Shown: in pieces, positions 1 through 8,127 of the stretch | Position numbering within the stretch: position 1 is the first letter of the stretch | How the letters are laid out: the number at the start of each line of letters is the position of its first letter | Assembly (NCBI GenBank): GCA_032160545.1 | Contig: JAVHVN010000077.1 | Coordinates: forward strand, 1 to 37,738 | Direction: 5' to 3' | Length of the DNA stretch: 37,738 nt | Source of the DNA: DATGFB01 sp032160545 | Lineage (GTDB): Bacteria > Actinomycetota > Actinomycetes > Mycobacteriales > Jatrophihabitantaceae | Position numbers and translations under genes: made by a program | Notes under the pieces: generated by a model | What the model was told of the DNA's origin: nothing | The model's input: only the letters and a program-made list of their open reading frames with translations | The model's database searches: none

Positions 1-1242
1 GAGCTGACCGTTGAAGAAGTAGATCGCCAGGTTCGACGCAACGTATGCGGCCGCGGCGAGTGGCACGACGAGCGCGGGCCAGCGAAGGTGCCGAAGCAGC
101 AGCACCGCGAGCACGGCGAAGGCTTCGGATCGCCAGACGCTGATGCGGGCACCTGCGCCGTAGGCGATCAACCAGGCCGCTGAAGCGGCGGCGAGTGCTG
201 TGACATCAAGTGCCGGAAGGCTCCGTACGAGTTGTGACCAGCCAGGCATGCGGGTGTGCGCCGAACCGTCTCGCCGTTCGGACGCAGCGATGCGCGCGCC
301 CCTCAGAACCAGCATGGCGAGGACCGCGGCCGCGAGCACCAGGATGGCGGCGGTGTACGCGGTTTGCTCCGCCGCCGCCCGCTCGACGGGCCGGTGTAGG
401 GAGGCACCGTCCCAGAGCGGCCGCAGGTGCTGGCCGAATCGACTGATGGGGTTGTGCGTGCCGGTGGCGTATTTGCTCTGCGCGATGAAGTAGCCGTCCC
501 AGATGCCGGTGTAGAGCTGTGCGGCGAGCACGAGGGCCGCGAAGCCGGCTGCCACTCCCGCCGCGCCAGCGATACAGGCTCGCCAGCGGGCCCGCTCGGA
601 CACCGCTACCGCGAGGATCAGGGCGGGGCACAGCACGACGGCGCTGATGTAGCCGCTGCCGGCCGCGATGCCGGCGGCGAAGGCCCCGACCGGTGCCCAT
701 CGCGACGTCGACCTCCAGACGAAGTACAAGCAGGCCAGCATGCCTGCCATCGTCAGGGAGATCGGAAAGATCGCGGGAAAGTAGACGGCACCAGGGGCGA
801 ACGCCAGCAGGCCCAGGCATAACCATCGGGTCGTGCGCGAGACGGAGTCCTCGAGTAGCTGCCAGCCGGCTACGAGGTAGATGTACCAGCAGATCCAACT
901 GAGTGCCAGCGCGGCGACCGGCACGGACAGCCGCGTGATCTCGGACAGCCCGCGGATCGCAGCGGGATAGCCGGCGAACCACTGCACGGTCCCGCACAGA
1001 TAATTGCCTGGCTTGAGATGCGGCGGTATCGAATGGCCACCGCAATGCCACTTTGCCGAGTAGCCGTGCTGCGCGATAGTGAGATACCAGGTCGAGTCCC
1101 AGCGAGCCCAGGTCCTCACGCGGAAGAGGTGCAGCCCGCCACCGGAGCGGACAGCGAACACCGCCAACGCTGCTAGCCACGCGACTGCGGGGGGAACCAG
1201 GACACGCCGGACGTGACCGGCGGTTCGCGAGCGCACGGACAT
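1..1242 (-). CDS. GT-C/PIG-V-like integral membrane glycosyltransferase, 3' truncated by window edge
   Basis: From the ATG at 1242 an uninterrupted minus-strand frame of 414 codons runs to base 1, so the C-terminus lies outside the window. The protein is dominated by hydrophobic helices. After the first helix (residues about 17-31) it carries ARWDSTWYLTIAQHGY at residues 46-61. This resembles the first luminal loop of PIG-V/GT-C mannosyltransferases, where an Asp next to Trp and Tyr is catalytic. From this I infer transfer of a sugar from a polyprenyl-phosphate donor on the outer face of the membrane; donor and acceptor cannot be read. A strong Shine-Dalgarno (AAGGAGGA, minus strand, about 1270-1277) lies 27 bases before the ATG but only 6 before an in-frame CTG at 1263, so an unusual CTG start is possible. 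The 206-1306 open frame on the same strand is an arginine-rich shadow of this gene. Confidence 0.72.
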   Translation of the reverse strand, partial: MSVRSRTAGHVRRVLVPPAVAWLAALAVFAVRSGGGLHLFRVRTWARWDSTWYLTIAQHGYSAKWHCGGHSIPPHLKPGNYLCGTVQWFAGYPAAIRGLSEITRLSVPVAALALSWICWYIYLVAGWQLLEDSVSRTTRWLCLGLLAFAPGAVYFPAIFPISLTMAGMLACLYFVWRSTSRWAPVGAFAAGIAAGSGYISAVVLCPALILAVAVSERARWRACIAGAAGVAAGFAALVLAAQLYTGIWDGYFIAQSKYATGTHNPISRFGQHLRPLWDGASLHRPVERAAAEQTAYTAAILVLAAAVLAMLVLRGARIAASERRDGSAHTRMPGWSQLVRSLPALDVTALAAASAAWLIAYGAGARISVWRSEAFAVLAVLLLRHLRWPALVVPLAAAAYVASNLAIYFFNGQL

Positions 1243-1378
1243 CCATGCCGGTGCGGCGATCAGGGCGTGTCCTCCTTGAGTTATCTTGGCAGCCGTCCGC
1301 GCTCACGCCGTCGGACCTTGACCACCTGGGCGATGCTTCCGGCTAGAACGACATCGTCAAGTTGCAGGGAGACTGCGG

Positions 1379-2131
1379 TTGAGGCGGAATTTAGTCGCGC
1401 TGGGTGCGGTCGCGGTCCTGACGGCGACCCTCTTTGTCACCATGTCGTCGCTCGCATCGGCAGGTCGGGGGAGCATCACCTCGTCCGTCGACCTCGCGGA
1501 TGGTCGAAGCTTCATCCTGCATCGACTCGGGCACCACGGCCCGTCACCGCTCGTAATAGTTCTGCACATGGCCGGATACACCGCACAGTTCATGGAAGGT
1601 GAAACCGGCTTATCCGACATGGGGGACAGGTCTGGCTTTTCGGTCGCATACGGTCAGGGCGTCGACAAATTCTGGAACGCAGGCGGATGCTGCGGTGGTG
1701 ATACCTCTGACGACCTCGGCTACCTTCGCGCACTGATCGCGACCGCATCGCACCTCACCCCGGTCGATCGCCACAGGATCTATCTCATCGGAGCATCGAA
1801 CGGCGGCATGATGGCTTATCGCGCGATCTGCGAGATGCCGGGTGTCTTCGCTGCGGCCGGCATCGTGAGCGGAGCGCTACTTCGTGGCGTGCATTGCGAC
1901 AATACAAGGGTCACCGTGTACGAGATTCACGGCACCGCTGACACGACCGTTCCGCTCGACGGCGGAATCGGGTTCCAGGGCGTCAATTTTCCTGCGCAGT
2001 CGACGGACCTGAGTCGTGTCGGCAAGGGCAGTTTCATCCACCTTCAGAAGTACCGAGGCGGCCACTCGTATCCGCCGTGGGCCACGTCAATTCTCGTCAA
2101 GTGGCTTGCCGGCTACTCGACAGCGGCATAG
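1379..2131 (+). CDS. Secreted LpqC/PHB-depolymerase-type esterase
   Basis: 250 residues with a signal peptide (basic MRRN, a hydrophobic stretch to about residue 22, then ASA near 26-28), so probably exported. The fold is alpha/beta hydrolase of the poly(3-hydroxybutyrate) depolymerase/feruloyl esterase LpqC type. It has the nucleophile elbow GASNGG with Ser140, acid HGTAD with Asp188, base GGHSYP with His229, and the family's Cys-Cys-Gly and DDLGYLRALI stretch at 103-120. The usual oxyanion HGxGG is replaced by HMAGYT (63-68), which may change substrate or activity. The start is a TTG preceded by AGGGAGA. It likely hydrolyses esters outside the cytoplasm; the natural substrate is unknown. 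It ends 21 bases before the convergent MOSC gene. Confidence 0.8.
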   Translation: MRRNLVALGAVAVLTATLFVTMSSLASAGRGSITSSVDLADGRSFILHRLGHHGPSPLVIVLHMAGYTAQFMEGETGLSDMGDRSGFSVAYGQGVDKFWNAGGCCGGDTSDDLGYLRALIATASHLTPVDRHRIYLIGASNGGMMAYRAICEMPGVFAAAGIVSGALLRGVHCDNTRVTVYEIHGTADTTVPLDGGIGFQGVNFPAQSTDLSRVGKGSFIHLQKYRGGHSYPPWATSILVKWLAGYSTAA

Positions 2132-2152
2132 CAGCCTTGCGTACGCCGCAGT

Positions 2153-3013
2153 TCAGCGCGGCGGCCCATCCGGGGCATCCACGTACTCGAGCACCTCGAC
2201 CTGGTCGCCGACCGCGATGTCCACGCCAGGAGTGTCCGGAACGAGGTTCATCGCAAACCAGGTGGCGCCGTCCCACCGCCGATGGCGCGCGAGCGTCGCG
2301 ATCGGTTCCTTGCCGCGCCTGGCATCGGCCGGGTCGGTGGTCGTGATGACACAGCGGTCGCAGCCCTTGACGGCCCGGAACCGGGCGGCGCCGATACGCA
2401 CGACGCGCCAGCCGTCCTCGGCCCAGGGCCGGCCGCCTGCCACCACCACGTTCGGACGGAAGCGGGTCATCGGCAGCGGTCCCTCGTCGGCGAGCGGTCC
2501 CTCGGCGATCCAGTCGTTGAGCGCAGTCAGGGACGCCTGCGTCGCGACCAGCACCGGGTAGCCGTCGGCGAGCGACACGCGATCAGTGTCGAGCGAGTAC
2601 GCGGGATTCGTCGCTCGGCTGGCGGGATCGTCCTGGTGGACGAGCCGGACCGGCACGCCGAGGAGGTCGCTGAACCACGCGTGCGCCGCGTCGTCCGCGA
2701 CCGCAGCATCGAGCGTGCTGCGCCAGATCCGGACGGGAGCCCGCGCGGCCGCCGGAGTGGCAACCTCCAGCTCCGGCATTCCGGGTGCGGCCAGCCGCAG
2801 GCCGCACCGGGTCAGCGCCGGCGTGGCGAGCAGTAGCCGGGGCTGCTCGCGCGCGGTGAGAACGAGACCATTCGCGTCGACCACCATGTAGCGGCGATCA
2901 CCGGCGAGTCCCTGGCGCTCGACGGTCGCGTGGGCGAGCGACTCGCCCCGGCACGACTTCACCGGATAGCGGTGGATCGACGCGACCGTGAGCCCGGTGG
3001 CTGCAGTCGTCAC
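2153..3013 (-). CDS. MOSC-domain (YcbX/mARC-like) molybdenum-cofactor protein
   Basis: 286 residues. An N-terminal MOSC_N beta-barrel (IHRYPVKSCRGE, about 13-24) is followed by a MOSC domain with the cofactor-binding signature KGCDRCVITTTDP around residues 216-228. In mARC and YcbX a cysteine of this motif ligates molybdenum, and such enzymes reduce N-hydroxylated compounds. The C-terminal 2Fe-2S ferredoxin domain of E. coli YcbX is absent, so an external electron donor would be needed. The GTG start overlaps the rsgA stop by four bases (GTGA), so translation is probably coupled in an aroA-rsgA-MOSC operon. Function by family: detoxifying N-hydroxylated bases or similar molecules; specific substrate unknown. 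Confidence 0.85.
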   Translation of the reverse strand: MTTAATGLTVASIHRYPVKSCRGESLAHATVERQGLAGDRRYMVVDANGLVLTAREQPRLLLATPALTRCGLRLAAPGMPELEVATPAAARAPVRIWRSTLDAAVADDAAHAWFSDLLGVPVRLVHQDDPASRATNPAYSLDTDRVSLADGYPVLVATQASLTALNDWIAEGPLADEGPLPMTRFRPNVVVAGGRPWAEDGWRVVRIGAARFRAVKGCDRCVITTTDPADARRGKEPIATLARHRRWDGATWFAMNLVPDTPGVDIAVGDQVEVLEYVDAPDGPPR

Positions 3014-4005
3014 GAGGTCACCCGGCTGACGAGCAGCCGCCGGAACGCGGCGAGCCGCTCCGGCGTCGCATGACCTTCGGCGACCCAGCGGTCGAGCCGG
3101 CAGCCGGCCTCGGCGCTGACGTGCTCGCACCCCGGAGGGCACTGGGTCGCACCGTCCTCGAGGTCGGGGAAGGCCCAGAGCAGGTCGTCCGCTGTCACGT
3201 GCGCGAGCCCGAACGACCGCAGCCCGGGAGTGTCGATGGCCCAGCCGTTGTCCGGCCCAGGCAGGCGGAGCGCCACGGCAGACGTCGAGGTGTGCCTTCC
3301 CTTGCCGATCGCACTCACCGCGCCGATCGCGCGCTCGGCGGACGGGATCAGCGCGTTGATCAGCGTCGACTTGCCGACCCCCGAGTGCCCGACCAGCACC
3401 GAGACCTGCCCGGCCAGCCGCTCGCGCACCTCGTCGAGGGGGCCGCCCCGGGACGTGACGACGGCCGGCACCGACAGGGCGGCATAGCGTTCCAGCGCCG
3501 GCGCAGGTGCTGCGAGATCTGCCTTGGTCAGGCAGAGCAACGGCTCCAGGCCGGCCGCCAGAGCCGCGACCAGGCAGCGGTCGATGAACCCGTAGCTCGG
3601 CTCGGGGTCGGCGAGCGAGGCGACGATCGCCAGCTGGTCGGCGTTGGCGACGATGACCCGCTCGATCGGGTCGGAATCGTCCGCTGTGCGACGGAGCACC
3701 GTGGTGCGCTCGGTAATGCGCACCACACGAGCGAGCGCGTCCGTCCGGCCGCTGAGATCGCCGACGACGCCGACATCGTCGCCGACCGCGATGCCCTTGC
3801 GGCCGAGTTCGCGGGCCCGCATTGCGGTGACCGGCACGTCGTCGACCAGGACGGTGTATCGGCCCCGGTCGACCGCGATCACCATCCCCTGCGCGGCGTC
3901 GTCGTGCGCGGGGCGCTGCTTGGAACGCGGGCGGGACCCGCGGGGGTTTGCGCGCGTGCGCACGTCGTCCTCGTCGAGCCGGCTGGTGTCGCGTCCCGAC
4001 GCCAC
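3010..4005 (-). CDS. rsgA: Ribosome small-subunit GTPase A (RsgA)
   Basis: 331 residues from a GTG at 4005, two bases after the aroA stop. I chose this start because the DEDDVRTR...GSRPRSKxRPAH N-terminus is typical of actinobacterial RsgA, and longer frames would run into aroA. Order of elements: an OB-fold (about 40-105); then a circularly permuted GTPase with G4 TKAD (160-163), G1 GHSGVGKST (206-214) and G3 DTPG (258-261); then a zinc knuckle with Cys289, Cys293, His295 and Cys302. RsgA assists late maturation of the 30S subunit and hydrolyses GTP on the ribosome. It lies between aroA and the MOSC gene, as in many actinobacteria. Confidence 0.95.
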   Translation of the reverse strand: MASGRDTSRLDEDDVRTRANPRGSRPRSKQRPAHDDAAQGMVIAVDRGRYTVLVDDVPVTAMRARELGRKGIAVGDDVGVVGDLSGRTDALARVVRITERTTVLRRTADDSDPIERVIVANADQLAIVASLADPEPSYGFIDRCLVAALAAGLEPLLCLTKADLAAPAPALERYAALSVPAVVTSRGGPLDEVRERLAGQVSVLVGHSGVGKSTLINALIPSAERAIGAVSAIGKGRHTSTSAVALRLPGPDNGWAIDTPGLRSFGLAHVTADDLLWAFPDLEDGATQCPPGCEHVSAEAGCRLDRWVAEGHATPERLAAFRRLLVSRVTS

Positions 4006-4007
4006 GC

Positions 4008-5273
4008 CTAGCTCCCGACCATCCGCGCCCAGAGCCCCACGAAGTCGGGCAGGGTCTTCGACGTCGCGCCGATGTCGTCGACCGCGACACCATCGACGAC
4101 CAGGCCGAGGACCGCGCCGGCGGTGGCCATCCGATGGTCGGCGTACGCGTGCCACACCCCTCCGTGCAGCGGTCGCGGCGCGATGGTCAAGCCATCGGGC
4201 TGCTCGAGCACGGCAGCGCCGAACGCCGTCAGCTCAGCTGCGAGCGCGGCGATCCGGTCGGTCTCATGCCCGCGCAGGTGGGCGATGCCGCGCAGCCGGG
4301 ACGGGCCGCTGGCCACCGCCGCGAGTGCGGCGATGGTCGGTGTCAGCTCGCCCACGTCGTGCAGGTCTGCGTCGATGCCGCGGACGCCTCCGCTGCCGGT
4401 GACGGTCAAACCGGCATCGTCCAGGACGACGTTCGCGCCCATGCCGGCGAGCAGGTGGCGCAGGGCGTCGCCGGCCTGGGTCGTTCGCGCGGGCCAGTGT
4501 GCAACGGTGACTGTCCCGCCGGTCACCAGTGCCGCGGCGAGAAACGGCGCCGCGTTCGACAGGTCGGGCTCGACCACCCGGTCGACTGCTCGCACCGGTC
4601 CCGGTTCGACCCGCCATCGGCCAGGGCCGTCCGAGCGCGCCTCGACTCCGGACTCGGCCAGCATCGCGAGCGTCATCTCGATGTGCGGCTGCGAGGGCAC
4701 GGCCTGCGCGCCGGTGTGCACGACCTGCAGACCCTTGTCGTAACGGGCACCGGTCAGCAACAGCCCCGAGACGAACTGCGACGACGCCGACGCGTCGATG
4801 TGCACCGCACCTCCCGGCGCACCGCCCGTGCCGAGCACCTCGAACGGCAGGCGACCGCGCCCGCCGTCGTCGATCGTGACACCCGCCTGCCGCAACCCGT
4901 CGATCAGCGTGGCCATCGGCCGCACCCGCGCGTACTCGTCTCCGTCGAACGCGACCACGCCCTCGGCCAGCGCTGCAACGGGTGGCAGAAACCGCATGAC
5001 CGTGCCGGCCAGCCCCGCGTCGATACCTGCCGGGACGACGTGCCCCGGCGTCACGACCCAGTCCTTGCCGTCCGCGCTGACATCCGACCCGAGTGCGCCG
5101 AGCGCGGCGGCCATGAGCTCGGTGTCGCGGGCGCGCAGGGGCCCGGTCAGCCGCGACGGCCCTTCTGCGAGGGCCGCGAGGACGAGCGCGCGGTTCGTGA
5201 TCGATTTCGAGCCGGGCAGCTCGACGCGCGCCTGTACGGCGGTTCTCGCCAGCGGCGCGTCCCACGAGGTCAC
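4008..5273 (-). CDS. aroA: 3-phosphoshikimate 1-carboxyvinyltransferase (EPSP synthase)
   Basis: 421 residues, close to the usual 425-430. It joins shikimate-3-phosphate and phosphoenolpyruvate to give EPSP, the sixth step of aromatic amino-acid synthesis, in the cytosol. Visible motifs are the first phosphate-binding signature LPGSKSITNRALVLAALAEG near residue 19, an AGTVMRFL motif corresponding to the NAGTAMRFL loop, and the second signature LRGHETDRIAALA towards the C-terminus. The GTG start at 5273 (VTSWDAP) leaves a 54-base divergent gap to the SRAP gene. A longer upstream frame would overlap that gene and lacks family similarity. It is first in the aroA-rsgA-MOSC operon. Confidence 0.95.
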   Translation of the reverse strand: MTSWDAPLARTAVQARVELPGSKSITNRALVLAALAEGPSRLTGPLRARDTELMAAALGALGSDVSADGKDWVVTPGHVVPAGIDAGLAGTVMRFLPPVAALAEGVVAFDGDEYARVRPMATLIDGLRQAGVTIDDGGRGRLPFEVLGTGGAPGGAVHIDASASSQFVSGLLLTGARYDKGLQVVHTGAQAVPSQPHIEMTLAMLAESGVEARSDGPGRWRVEPGPVRAVDRVVEPDLSNAAPFLAAALVTGGTVTVAHWPARTTQAGDALRHLLAGMGANVVLDDAGLTVTGSGGVRGIDADLHDVGELTPTIAALAAVASGPSRLRGIAHLRGHETDRIAALAAELTAFGAAVLEQPDGLTIAPRPLHGGVWHAYADHRMATAGAVLGLVVDGVAVDDIGATSKTLPDFVGLWARMVGS

Positions 5274-5327
5274 CCGGCAAGTCTGCCGCACCCCGACGTG
5301 CTCACCACCCTGCGGCAGACTGGAGCC

Positions 5328-6101
5328 ATGTGCGGGCGCTACGTCAACGTGGCCACGACCTCCGACCTGGTCGACGAGTTCGATGTCGACGAGGTTCTCG
5401 ACGACGAGCTCCCGCCGTCGTGGAACGTGGCACCGACGGACCGGGTTCGCGCCATCGTCAAGCGGACGCCGCGTCAGGACCGCGATGCCCCCCCGCGGCG
5501 CGAACTGCACACCGTGCGGTGGGGGCTGGTGCCGTCGTGGTCGAAGGACGCGAAGGGCGGCGCGCGCATGATCAACGCGCGCATCGAGACGGTCACCAGC
5601 AAGCCCGCGTTCGCCAAGGCCGCTGCCCGGCGGCGCTGCCTGATCCCGTCACTCGGGTACTACGAGTGGCAGCACACCGAGCAGGGCAAGGTGCCGTGGT
5701 TCCTGCACGATCCCGACCGGCGCACACTCGCGATGGCCGGCCTGTACGAGCTGTGGCGCGACGGCTCGCTGGCGGAGGACGACCCAGGCCGGTGGTTGTG
5801 GACCTGCACGATCATCACCCAGCCCGCGACCGACCTGCTCGGGAACATTCACGACCGGACGCCGGTGATCGTCCCCGCCGACCTGCACGACGAATGGCTG
5901 GACTGCTCGAGCGGTGACGTCGATGTCGCGCATCGCCTGCTGGACCGGATCCCTCACGTGCCCCTTCAGCCCGACGTCGTGTCGAGCGAGGTCAACAGCG
6001 TGAAGAACAACGGGCCCCAGCTCATCGAACCGGTGGCGCCGGTGGCGCAATCAGGGCACCGCGCGAACGCCAGGGACCCCGAGCCCCAGCAGCTGTTCTG
6101 A
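5328..6101 (+). CDS. SRAP-domain abasic-site protein (YedK/HMCES family)
   Basis: 257 residues beginning MCGRY, so processing of the initiator Met exposes Cys2. In this family Cys2 forms a thiazolidine crosslink with abasic sites in single-stranded DNA and shields them during replication. Other conserved residues are visible: Asn83 in MINARIET, Glu113 in GYYEW and His175 in GNIHDRTPV. The protein is cytosolic and acts on DNA. It is divergent from aroA, as in the M. tuberculosis Rv3226c/Rv3227 arrangement. Its stop shares one base with the ATG of the next hydrolase (TGATG), so the two are probably co-translated. Confidence 0.95.
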   Translation: MCGRYVNVATTSDLVDEFDVDEVLDDELPPSWNVAPTDRVRAIVKRTPRQDRDAPPRRELHTVRWGLVPSWSKDAKGGARMINARIETVTSKPAFAKAAARRRCLIPSLGYYEWQHTEQGKVPWFLHDPDRRTLAMAGLYELWRDGSLAEDDPGRWLWTCTIITQPATDLLGNIHDRTPVIVPADLHDEWLDCSSGDVDVAHRLLDRIPHVPLQPDVVSSEVNSVKNNGPQLIEPVAPVAQSGHRANARDPEPQQLF

Positions 6102-6754
6102 TGCCGATCGAGATCGCCACGCCGGCCGGCGCCGCGCTCGTAGACCTTGACCGCCCAGTCGGTGCACGCGGCCTGTTGGTGCTCGGTCATGGTGCGGGTG
6201 GGGGAGTCGATGCGCCTGACCTGCTCGCCGCGCGGGGCGCGGGCACGGCTGCCGGGTTCGCCGTTGCCCGCGTTACCCAGCCCTACCGCGTCCTGGGCCG
6301 GCGCTCGCCCGCGCCGGCCCGCGTGCTCGACACCAGCTGGGCCGCGGTCGTCGCGGCCATGCGCCGGCGCCGCGGCCTCGGTGCCCTACCGCTCGTCGTC
6401 GGCGGACGCTCGAGCGGCGCTCGGGTCGCGTGCCGCACCGCCGACGAACTCGGCGCGGCGGGCGTCCTCGCGCTCGCCTTTCCCCTGCACCCTCCCGCCC
6501 GGGCTAGGCCCTCATCCGCTGGGCGACCCCCATCCGGGCGACCGGAGATGTCCCGGCTGGACGAGTTGGAGCTGCCGCGGGTGCCGGTGCTGGTCATCCA
6601 GGGCGAGCGCGACCCGTTCGGGGTTCCGGCACCGGCGCACGGGCGCACCGTGATCGTGGTGCCGATGGCCGACCACTCGCTCAAGCGTGCCGCCGCGACC
6701 CAGGCGGTGCGCGAGTCGCTCGCGCTGTTTCTCGACCAACTGGCCGGCGCTTAG
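6101..6754 (+). CDS. Alpha/beta hydrolase of the KANL3/Tex30 (dienelactone-hydrolase-like) type
   Basis: 217 residues. Features are an oxyanion loop LGHGAGGGVDAPDL (about 28-41), nucleophile elbow GGRSSGARV with the serine near 104-105, an FPLHPP segment, a QGERDPFG acid region and the late histidine in ADHSLK. In relatives FPLHPPGRPE reads straight into SRLDEL. Here an extra Ala/Arg/Pro-rich stretch of about a dozen residues separates the two, with a second GRPE-like sequence, which looks like a small duplication or insertion. Substrate unknown. It overlaps the SRAP gene by one base and the convergent ybaK gene by four bases. Confidence 0.82.
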   Translation: MPIEIATPAGAALVDLDRPVGARGLLVLGHGAGGGVDAPDLLAARGAGTAAGFAVARVTQPYRVLGRRSPAPARVLDTSWAAVVAAMRRRRGLGALPLVVGGRSSGARVACRTADELGAAGVLALAFPLHPPARARPSSAGRPPSGRPEMSRLDELELPRVPVLVIQGERDPFGVPAPAHGRTVIVVPMADHSLKRAAATQAVRESLALFLDQLAGA

Positions 6755-7227
6755 GGTGCCGCGATCGGGGCGGTCGTGGCGTTCGCCGCCCGCACCAGGT
6801 CCGCCGGTGCCAGCTGCAGCTGGAGGCCACGCCTGCCCGCCGACACGAAGACCGTCTCGAACTCCTCGGCCGACGAGTCCACGACCACCGGCAACCGCGT
6901 CCGCTGGCCGAGCGGTGAGATCCCACCGACCACGTAGCCGGTCGCCCGCGCCGCCGCCGCCGGGTCGGCCAGCTCGCCGCGCTTGCCGCCCACGACGGCC
7001 GCGAGCGCCTTGAGGTCGAGGCGTCCGGCGACGGGGACCACGGCGCACGTCAGCCTGCCGTCGATCGAGGCGATGAGGGTCTTGAAGATCCGGTCGGGTG
7101 GCACACCGAGGGCAGCCGCGGCCTCGTCGCCGAAGGCGTCGGCGCGCGGATCGTGCTCGTACGGATGCAGCGTGAAGTCGATCTTCGAGCGCGTCAGCAG
7201 CGCCGTCGCCGGGGTGCCGGTGGCCAC
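6751..7227 (-). CDS. ybaK: Cys-tRNA(Pro)/aminoacyl-tRNA deacylase YbaK/EbsC
   Basis: 158 residues, matching the E. coli protein length of 159. It edits tRNA(Pro) mischarged with cysteine in the cytosol. The YbaK fold is recognisable from HPYEHDP, the FKTLIASIDG motif with its catalytic lysine (about residue 49), VVGGKRGELADP, and GYVVGGISPLGQ. The last four bases overlap the end of the convergent hydrolase gene (TTAG on the plus strand). It is divergent from sigR, and the SigR-type promoter starts 27 bases upstream of its ATG. Confidence 0.93.
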   Translation of the reverse strand: MATGTPATALLTRSKIDFTLHPYEHDPRADAFGDEAAAALGVPPDRIFKTLIASIDGRLTCAVVPVAGRLDLKALAAVVGGKRGELADPAAAARATGYVVGGISPLGQRTRLPVVVDSSAEEFETVFVSAGRRGLQLQLAPADLVRAANATTAPIAAP

Positions 7228-7253
7228 CGAGCGACCCTATCGGCGGCCCGAGC

Positions 7254-7281
7254 GGGAATGACGCGCGGCCGTCCAGGCGTT
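7254..7281 (+). promoter_or_regulatory. SigR/SigH-type promoter of sigR (autoregulatory)
   Basis: GGGAAT at 7254-7259 and CGTT at 7278-7281 are separated by 18 bases. This matches the SigR consensus of Streptomyces and the related SigH consensus of mycobacteria. Initiation would fall near 7288, about 22 bases before an ATG at 7311 that is in frame with sigR. SigR autoregulation from such a promoter is established in Streptomyces coelicolor. The position here points to the same loop; it has not been tested. Confidence 0.82.
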
Positions 7282-7446
7282 CTGGCTGGAGAATCTTCGA
7301 GAGAGGCGAGATGTCGGTACTCCACAGCACACCAGCCGTACGGACCTACGCGCCGTGGACGAGCGGGGCGGCAGCAGGGTCGGTCCCGGGGCTGCCTGCT
7401 GCGCCGTGGCGCCCGGGCGCGTTCGGTCGCGCCACCTCACCCGCCG

Positions 7447-7452
7447 TATCCT
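7447..7452 (+). promoter_or_regulatory. Possible constitutive -10 element (TATCCT) for short sigR
   Basis: TATCCT lies 81 bases upstream of the GTG start. A stress-independent promoter would be expected here if sigR has two transcripts. The -35 region is poor (TTCGGT at 7422-7427, spacing 19), so the call is weak. Confidence 0.25.
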
Positions 7453-7532
7453 GCTTGGACAGGCAGGTCGACACGGCCGGGGCCATTGTGGCCCGGTCCG
7501 GCGTCGTCACGGCCGGCGAGCAGAGGAGCGAT

Positions 7533-8126
7533 GTGGCTGACGAGACGGTCGAACAGCGGCGGGCCCGATTCGAGCGCGATGCCTTGCCCTTCCTCGACCA
7601 GCTGTACGCGGCGGCCATGCGGATGACGCGCAACCCTTCCGACGCCGAGGACCTCGTCCAGGAGACCTTCGTCAAGGCTTTCGCGGCGTTCCATCAGTTC
7701 ACCGAGGGCACCAACCTCAAGGCCTGGCTGTACCGCATCCTGACGAATACCTTCATCAACAACTACCGTAAGAAGCAGCGCCAGCCGCAAGAGTCCAACG
7801 GTGAGAACGTCGAGGACTGGCAGCTCGCGCGCGCTGAGTCGCACACTTCCACCGGACTGCGCTCGGCCGAGATGGAGGCGCTGGACCACCTGCCCGACTC
7901 CGACGTGAAGGCGGCGCTCCAGTCGCTGCCCGAGGACTTCCGGCTCGCGGTCTATCTCGCCGATGTCGAGGGCTTCGCGTACAAGGAGATCGCCGAGATC
8001 ATGGGTACGCCGATCGGCACGGTGATGTCGCGGTTGCACCGCGGTCGCAAGCAGTTGCAGAATTTGCTCGCCGACTACGCGCGGGAGCGCGGCCTCATCT
8101 CGGCCGCCGCCAGGGGGAACGACTGA
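7533..8126 (+). CDS. sigR: ECF RNA polymerase sigma factor SigR/SigH, thiol-oxidative stress
   Basis: 197 residues from the GTG at 7533, preceded by AGAGGAG. Region 2 contains AAMRMTRNPSDAEDLVQETFVKAF and NLKAWLYRILTNTFINNYRKKQR. Region 4 has LPEDFRLAVYLADVEGFAYKEIAEIMGTPIGTVMSRLHRGRKQL. This is the classic SigR/SigH/RpoE group that directs thioredoxin, protein-quality and mycothiol genes under disulfide stress. The same frame is open back to an ATG at 7311 with GAGAGG before it. That would add 74 residues, as in the long inducible SigR isoform of Streptomyces. The extension is Pro/Ala-rich and its codon use is less biased than the body, so it is plausible but not proven. The downstream rsrA begins one base after the stop. 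Confidence 0.95.
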   Translation: MADETVEQRRARFERDALPFLDQLYAAAMRMTRNPSDAEDLVQETFVKAFAAFHQFTEGTNLKAWLYRILTNTFINNYRKKQRQPQESNGENVEDWQLARAESHTSTGLRSAEMEALDHLPDSDVKAALQSLPEDFRLAVYLADVEGFAYKEIAEIMGTPIGTVMSRLHRGRKQLQNLLADYARERGLISAAARGND

Positions 8127-8127
8127 C

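Noticed and set aside
206..1306. Long minus-strand Arg-rich frame at the window start
   Set aside because: Its composition is that of a frame-shifted shadow. The frame starting at 1242 gives a coherent membrane protein.
3948..5327. Plus-strand frame antisense to aroA and continuous with the SRAP gene
   Set aside because: Only the part from MCGRY (5328) has family similarity; the rest mirrors aroA codons.
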